Source: CBIFWW01 sp966186435
GTDB taxonomy: Bacteria > Pseudomonadota > Gammaproteobacteria > Enterobacterales > Enterobacteriaceae
NCBI GenBank assembly: GCA_966186435.1
Contig: CBIFWW010000072.1
Location: 1-16,663 of the forward strand
Length of the DNA stretch: 16,663 nucleotides
Reading direction: 5' to 3'
This document shows positions 14,593 through 16,663 of this stretch, piece after piece. The first letter of the stretch is position 1; each line of letters begins with the position of its first letter. Both the position numbers and the translations under genes were made by a program. The notes below the pieces were generated by a model that was not told the DNA's origin, searched no databases, and saw only the letters and a program-made list of their open reading frames with translations.

Positions 14593-16044
14593 ATGCATTT
14601 TCGTGCCATTACCCGTATTGTTGGTCTGTTGGTCATTCTATTTTCCGGGACAATGATCGTCCCCGGCCTGGTTGCACTTATCTATAAGGATGGTGCCGGG
14701 CGGGCATTCACCCAGACCTTTATGGTGGCGCTGGTTATCGGTGCGTTACTGTGGTGGCCGAACCGCCGCCAGAAGAGCGAACTCAAACCCCGCGAAGGGT
14801 TTTTAATTGTGGTGCTGTTCTGGACCGTGCTGGGCAGCGTGGGGTCGCTCCCCTTTATCTTTGCCGAGCGGCCAAACCTGACCATCACCGATGCTTTCTT
14901 TGAATCCTTCTCCGGCCTGACAACCACAGGGGCGACTACGCTGGTGGGGTTGGATAGCTTACCTCACGCCATTCTGTTTTATCGCCAGATGCTGCAATGG
15001 TTCGGGGGGATGGGGATCATCGTCCTGGCCGTGGCTATTCTGCCTATCCTTGGGGTAGGGGGGATGCAGCTTTACCGTGCTGAAATGCCCGGGCCGCTTA
15101 AGGACAATAAAATGCGCCCGCGTATTGCTGAGACAGCTAAAACCCTGTGGCTAATTTATGTCTTATTGACCGTCGCCTGTGCGTTGGCCCTGTGGTTTGC
15201 CGGTATGCCCGCCTTCGATGCTATCGGCCATAGCTTTGCCACCATCGCTATCGGCGGCTTCTCTACCCATGATGCCAGCGTCGGCTACTTCAATAGCCCG
15301 ACCATTAACACCATCATTGCCATCTTCTTATTAATCTCCGGCTGTAACTACGGCCTGCACTTTGGCTTGCTCAGCGGGCGTAGCCTCAAAGTCTATTCCC
15401 GTGACCCAGAGTTCCGCATGTTTATCGGGGTGCAGCTGACCCTGGTGGTGATTTGCACCTTGGTGCTGTTCTTCCACAATACCTACAGCACCTTCCTACA
15501 AACGCTCAATCAGGCCTTCTTCCAGGTGGTGTCGATGGCAACGACTGCCGGGTTCACTACCGATAGTATTGCCCGATGGCCGCTGTTCCTTCCGGTGTTG
15601 TTACTGTGTTCCGCTTTTATCGGTGGCTGTGCCGGGTCAACGGGCGGCGGCCTGAAAGTCATCCGTATCCTTTTACTGTTCAAACAGGGTAACCGTGAAC
15701 TGAAACGCCTGGTCCACCCGAATGCGGTATATAGCATTAAGCTGGGCAATCGGGCGCTGCCGGAACGTATTCTGGAAGCAGTATGGGGGTTCTTCTCTGC
15801 TTACGCGCTGGTGTTTATCGTCAGTATGTTGGCAATTATCGCCACGGGTGTAGATGACTTCTCCGCCTTTGCTTCCGTAGCCGCTACGCTTAATAACCTT
15901 GGGCCGGGCTTAGGGGTGGTGGCAGATAACTTCACCACCATGAACCCGATTGCAAAATGGATACTGATCGCCAATATGCTGTTCGGGCGTCTTGAAGTCT
16001 TTACCTTGCTGGTTCTGTTTACCCCAACGTTCTGGCGCGAATAA
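14593..16044 (+). CDS. trkH: Trk potassium uptake system membrane subunit TrkH
   Basis: Inner-membrane ion channel/transporter subunit of the Trk/Ktr/HKT superfamily; takes up K+ under control of the cytoplasmic NAD/ATP-binding TrkA (not in this window). The 483-residue length equals E. coli TrkH. The four pore-loop repeats are visible: TTTGATTLVG (110-119), AIGGFSTHD (219-227), TTAGFTTDS (317-325) and NNLGPGLGV (434-442), whose glycines line the selectivity filter. The intramembrane gate segment AGSTGGGLK is at 347-355. Hydrophobic segments fit the two N-terminal plus four M1-P-M2 repeats architecture. AAGGA at 14578-14582 precedes the ATG. It is separated from yigZ by 37 nt with no terminator, and hemG starts 12 nt after its stop. 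Confidence 0.98.
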   Translation: MHFRAITRIVGLLVILFSGTMIVPGLVALIYKDGAGRAFTQTFMVALVIGALLWWPNRRQKSELKPREGFLIVVLFWTVLGSVGSLPFIFAERPNLTITDAFFESFSGLTTTGATTLVGLDSLPHAILFYRQMLQWFGGMGIIVLAVAILPILGVGGMQLYRAEMPGPLKDNKMRPRIAETAKTLWLIYVLLTVACALALWFAGMPAFDAIGHSFATIAIGGFSTHDASVGYFNSPTINTIIAIFLLISGCNYGLHFGLLSGRSLKVYSRDPEFRMFIGVQLTLVVICTLVLFFHNTYSTFLQTLNQAFFQVVSMATTAGFTTDSIARWPLFLPVLLLCSAFIGGCAGSTGGGLKVIRILLLFKQGNRELKRLVHPNAVYSIKLGNRALPERILEAVWGFFSAYALVFIVSMLAIIATGVDDFSAFASVAATLNNLGPGLGVVADNFTTMNPIAKWILIANMLFGRLEVFTLLVLFTPTFWRE

Positions 16045-16056
16045 ATGGAGAGTAAT

Positions 16057-16599
16057 GTGAAAACGCTGATTCTGTTTTCCACCAGGGATGGGCAAACCCA
16101 CGAGATTGCGAACTATCTCGCACGTGAGATGAAAAAGCTGGGTGTGGATAATGATGTGTTAGATCTCACCCAGGCGAATAACGTGGTATGGAGGGATTAC
16201 CAGAGCGTGGTGATTGGGGCCTCGATACGTTACGGCCACTTCCACCCGGTGCTGATGGAATTTACTCGTAAGCATCAGGCTCAGCTCAATGCCATGCCGA
16301 GTGCTTTCTTCTCCGTTAACCTGGTGGCTCGCAAACCTGAGAAGAACACTCCAGAAACTAACCTTTATACCCGTAAGTTCCTGGCCGCTTCTCCATGGCA
16401 GCCAACCAAGGCGGCAGTATTCGCCGGGGCGCTGCGCTACCCGCGTTATCGCTGGCTGGATAAATTCATGATCCGGCTGATTATGAAGATGACAGGGGGA
16501 GAAACGGATACCTCTAAAGAAGTGGTCTACACCGATTGGAAGGAAGTGAGTCATTTCGCTGATGAATTAGTGCGAATATTCAGCGAAAAGCGGCAATAG
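16057..16599 (+). CDS. hemG: Menaquinone-dependent protoporphyrinogen IX dehydrogenase HemG
   Basis: Flavodoxin-like FMN enzyme that oxidises protoporphyrinogen IX to protoporphyrin IX, the penultimate haem step, passing electrons to quinone at the inner membrane. The preferred start is GTG at 16057: it is preceded by GGAGAG at good spacing and yields MKTLILFSTRDGQT, the E. coli N-terminus, giving 180 residues (E. coli 181). An ATG at 16045, right after the trkH stop, is in frame but has no ribosome binding site. Visible motifs: the FMN phosphate loop STRDGQT (8-14), GASIRYGHFHP, the HemG-specific loop SVNLVARKPEKNTPETN, the GALRYPRYRW segment, and GGETDTSKEVVYTDW near the C-terminus. It is the last gene of pepQ-yigZ-trkH-hemG; no T-run terminator is seen in the 50 nt downstream. 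Confidence 0.96.
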   Translation: MKTLILFSTRDGQTHEIANYLAREMKKLGVDNDVLDLTQANNVVWRDYQSVVIGASIRYGHFHPVLMEFTRKHQAQLNAMPSAFFSVNLVARKPEKNTPETNLYTRKFLAASPWQPTKAAVFAGALRYPRYRWLDKFMIRLIMKMTGGETDTSKEVVYTDWKEVSHFADELVRIFSEKRQ

Positions 16600-16627
16600 T
16601 AGTCTCTTTGCCTGGAAAGTAAGCACT

Positions 16628-16657
16628 TAAAAACTTTTTTAATATTTCTACTTGTCA
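16628..16657 (+). promoter_or_regulatory. Upstream half of a predicted rRNA operon P1 promoter
   Basis: After hemG an A/T-rich stretch (16628-16650) resembling an UP element leads into TTGTCA (16652-16657), a -35 hexamer of the type used by E. coli rrn P1 promoters, followed by GCC. The -10 would fall about 10 bases beyond the window end. In E. coli hemG is directly followed by rrnA, which supports the reading. Confidence 0.65.
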
Positions 16658-16663
16658 GCCGTC

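Noticed and set aside
1..16663. Search for mobile elements, CRISPR, tRNA, toxin-antitoxin or defence genes
   Set aside because: Every sizeable open stretch is explained by a conserved housekeeping gene in the order known from E. coli; no transposase, integrase, regular spaced repeat or tRNA cloverleaf was seen by eye. The intergenic gaps are all under 200 nt.

Overview
The window is a stretch of enterobacterial core chromosome. Gene order, protein lengths and near-identical protein sequence match the well-known Escherichia coli K-12 block rmuC-ubiE-ubiJ-ubiB-tatABC-tatD-rfaH-ubiD-fre-fadA-fadB-pepQ-yigZ-trkH-hemG, which in E. coli is followed by the rRNA operon rrnA. The proteins are clearly diverged from E. 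coli itself (for example a longer TatB and a different RmuC tail). I read the source as a member of Enterobacterales outside Escherichia/Salmonella, perhaps Yersiniaceae-like. That placement is an impression from recalled homologues, not a computed result.

Layout: (1) 3-419, the 3' end of rmuC; the first ~50 bases look corrupted. (2) 511-3522, the ubiquinone operon ubiE-ubiJ-ubiB, tightly packed. (3) 3530-5277, the Tat protein export operon tatABC, with its own promoter and a strong terminator, followed by tatD with its own ribosome binding site. (4) 6084-6572, rfaH on the minus strand, converging on tatD and diverging from ubiD. (5) 6746-8970, ubiD-fre. (6) 9060-12422, the fatty acid beta-oxidation operon fadBA on the minus strand, preceded by a perfect FadR operator and separated from fre by two opposed terminators. 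(7) 12610-16599, pepQ-yigZ-trkH-hemG on the plus strand with overlapping or nearly touching genes. (8) 16600-16663, an A/T-rich tract and a TTGTCA hexamer that look like the UP element and -35 of an rRNA P1 promoter.

Functionally, UbiE (C-methylation), UbiJ (lipid-binding scaffold), UbiB (atypical kinase/ATPase) and UbiD (prenyl-FMN decarboxylase) all serve ubiquinone synthesis. HemG makes protoporphyrin IX and passes electrons to quinone. FadA and FadB form the aerobic beta-oxidation complex. TatABC exports folded proteins, many of them cofactor-bearing redox enzymes. TrkH is a potassium uptake subunit, and RfaH is an operon-specific antiterminator of surface-polymer operons.

All genes appear intact except rmuC, which is cut by the window edge. 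I saw no insertion sequence, prophage, CRISPR array, tRNA, toxin-antitoxin pair or defence system. I found no credible previously undescribed system. The observations worth a second look are local: an apparently corrupted contig end, an in-frame repeat that partly explains a long TatB tail, opposed terminators, candidate FadR and ArcA sites, and start-codon choices.
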